Both the position numbers and the translations under genes were made by a program. 26,500 nucleotides of DNA, from the IMG/VR virus record IMGVR_UViG_3300037847_001407, positions 491-26,990 of that record; one strand, given 5' to 3'. The notes under the pieces are model-generated. The model was not told where the DNA came from. It worked only from the letters and a program-made list of their open reading frames with translations, and ran no database searches. Positions 25,891 through 26,500 of this stretch are shown here, piece by piece (positions within the stretch are counted from its first letter, which is position 1; each line of letters begins with the position of its first letter). This stretch comes from a virus.

Positions 25891-26500
25891 ATAGGTTTTC
25901 GTTCATCAACTTGTTTGCTCTGGTGATGACAGTCTGAAGCTGGTCACCAAGTCTTTTGATAATTTTATCCTTTTGCTCTTCTGGTAATCTTGGATTGTCT
26001 TTGACCTGTCTCATCTTACGCAGAAGTCTGTTTCTCGCATTGTTGAGCGCCTTTACTTGACCAGATATACGCAACTCTGTTGCATACCTTTGCCTTACAC
26101 TTCTTGCCTGTGCAGGGTCACCAGCCTCAAGAGCGGATTTAAGTAACTCTTGTGCCTGTAGAACTTTGTTTCTGTTTTCTATGAAGCCGCTCAGGTCTTC
26201 TCTTTCAGAGACACTGTAAAATACCTTTCTGGCAAACGGTATCTGCCTAACCATTTCATCTTCAAATCCCTCTGTAAGAACGGTCGGGATTGTTTCGGTT
26301 GCAAGGTCAACGGAACGCTGTGCAAACATACCAGCGCCACCAGTTAAAAAGCCAACCCAGTATTCCAAAAGGTCTGGTGAAATATCAACGATGCCGCTTT
26401 GAATGGCATTGCCGCCAGTAAGAGAATTAAGGTTTGCCGCTATCCACTTGGCTGATGGACTTGTTGTAGACCAGTATAGCTGACTGTTAGGTGGTGGAGT
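25889..26500 (-). CDS. C-terminus of a large LPD38-type polyvalent virion protein, partial
   Basis: The frame is open to the right edge: 203 codons are visible with no start needed inside the window; the apparent start at 26368 is only an internal TTG. The upstream residues, with SQLYWSTTSPSAKWIAANLN and LTGGNAIQSGIVDISPDLLE then YWVGFLTGGAG, match the LPD38 domain (large polyvalent protein associated domain 38) seen in very large phage proteins thought to be packaged in the head and delivered into the host. The C-terminal part is helical and charged. It is transcribed leftward toward the convergent terminator at 25867-25890. Confidence 0.8.
   Translation of the reverse strand, partial: TPPPNSQLYWSTTSPSAKWIAANLNSLTGGNAIQSGIVDISPDLLEYWVGFLTGGAGMFAQRSVDLATETIPTVLTEGFEDEMVRQIPFARKVFYSVSEREDLSGFIENRNKVLQAQELLKSALEAGDPAQARSVRQRYATELRISGQVKALNNARNRLLRKMRQVKDNPRLPEEQKDKIIKRLGDQLQTVITRANKLMNENL

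Noticed and set aside
26366-26368. TTG as true start of the right-edge gene
   Set aside because: The same frame continues open to the window end and encodes recognisable LPD38-type residues upstream, so the gene starts outside the window.
1-26500. Integrase, CI-like repressor, attachment site or insertion sequence
   Set aside because: None of the frames shows the tyrosine or serine recombinase, CI or transposase motifs; lysogeny cannot be judged from this window.

Overview
The window is a segment of a tailed double-stranded DNA bacteriophage genome, most likely from a marine bacterium. The evidence is the set of hallmark genes (large and small terminase subunits, a long portal protein, scaffold, HK97-fold-type major capsid protein) together with small conserved families that I associate from memory with marine phage and metagenomic genomes. 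No integrase, CI-type repressor, tRNA, CRISPR array or insertion sequence is visible. The host cannot be fixed from the sequence. The tail genes lie outside the window, so virion morphology is undetermined.

Layout. (1) 1-9607, minus strand: the late head/packaging operon. In transcription order it holds two small leader genes, TerL, a small gene, the portal, a small coiled-coil gene, a GroES-like co-chaperonin, the scaffold, a conserved protein, a head/decoration-like protein, the major capsid protein, a terminator, then three or four small virion-type proteins running off the left edge. (2) 9608-10011: an AT-rich divergent control region with GTAC palindromes, flanked by strong RNA structures. 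(3) 10012-11247, plus: four small unknown genes. (4) 11350-12155, minus: the small terminase subunit and a DUF1289-like zinc protein, so TerS is separated from TerL by a convergent operon. (5) 12156-12943: a large non-coding region holding operator-like sites, a promoter candidate, a possible origin and a run of at least seven hairpins. (6) 12944-18557, plus: an operon built around a MoxR AAA+ ATPase and a metallopeptidase/VWA (DUF2201-like) protein, followed by small genes. (7) 18558-19742: a structured RNA with terminator, then a ParB/Srx-like gene. (8) 19855-22647, minus: DUF6378-like, Toprim primase-helicase, an unknown helical protein and a RusA-type resolvase. (9) 22712-25844, plus: recombination genes (PD-(D/E)XK nuclease, Sak3/DUF1071 annealing protein, SSB-like protein, HNH nuclease) and an AlpA-like HTH. 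(10) 25889-26500, minus: the C-terminus of a large LPD38-type polyvalent virion protein entering from the right edge.

How it works together. Regions 8 and 9 form a replication and recombination module; two of their proteins end in the same SSB-like DVPF tail. Region 1 packages DNA and builds heads. If the genome is circular or circularly permuted, the leftward late transcript leaving the left edge would re-enter at the right edge and stop at the convergent terminator near 25867-25890.

The most striking unexplained feature is a dispersed family of GTAC-based palindromes (consensus WTGTAC-N4-6-GTACAW). They sit at operon ends, leaders and divergent control regions across the whole window. Two distant copies are embedded in a nearly identical AT-rich promoter-like module (9741-9793 plus strand; 22006-22042 minus strand). 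This looks like a phage-wide regulon. Several structured non-coding RNAs (9795-9862, 12601-12910, 18560-18717) and the MoxR/VWA cassette are the other leading candidates for something undescribed.
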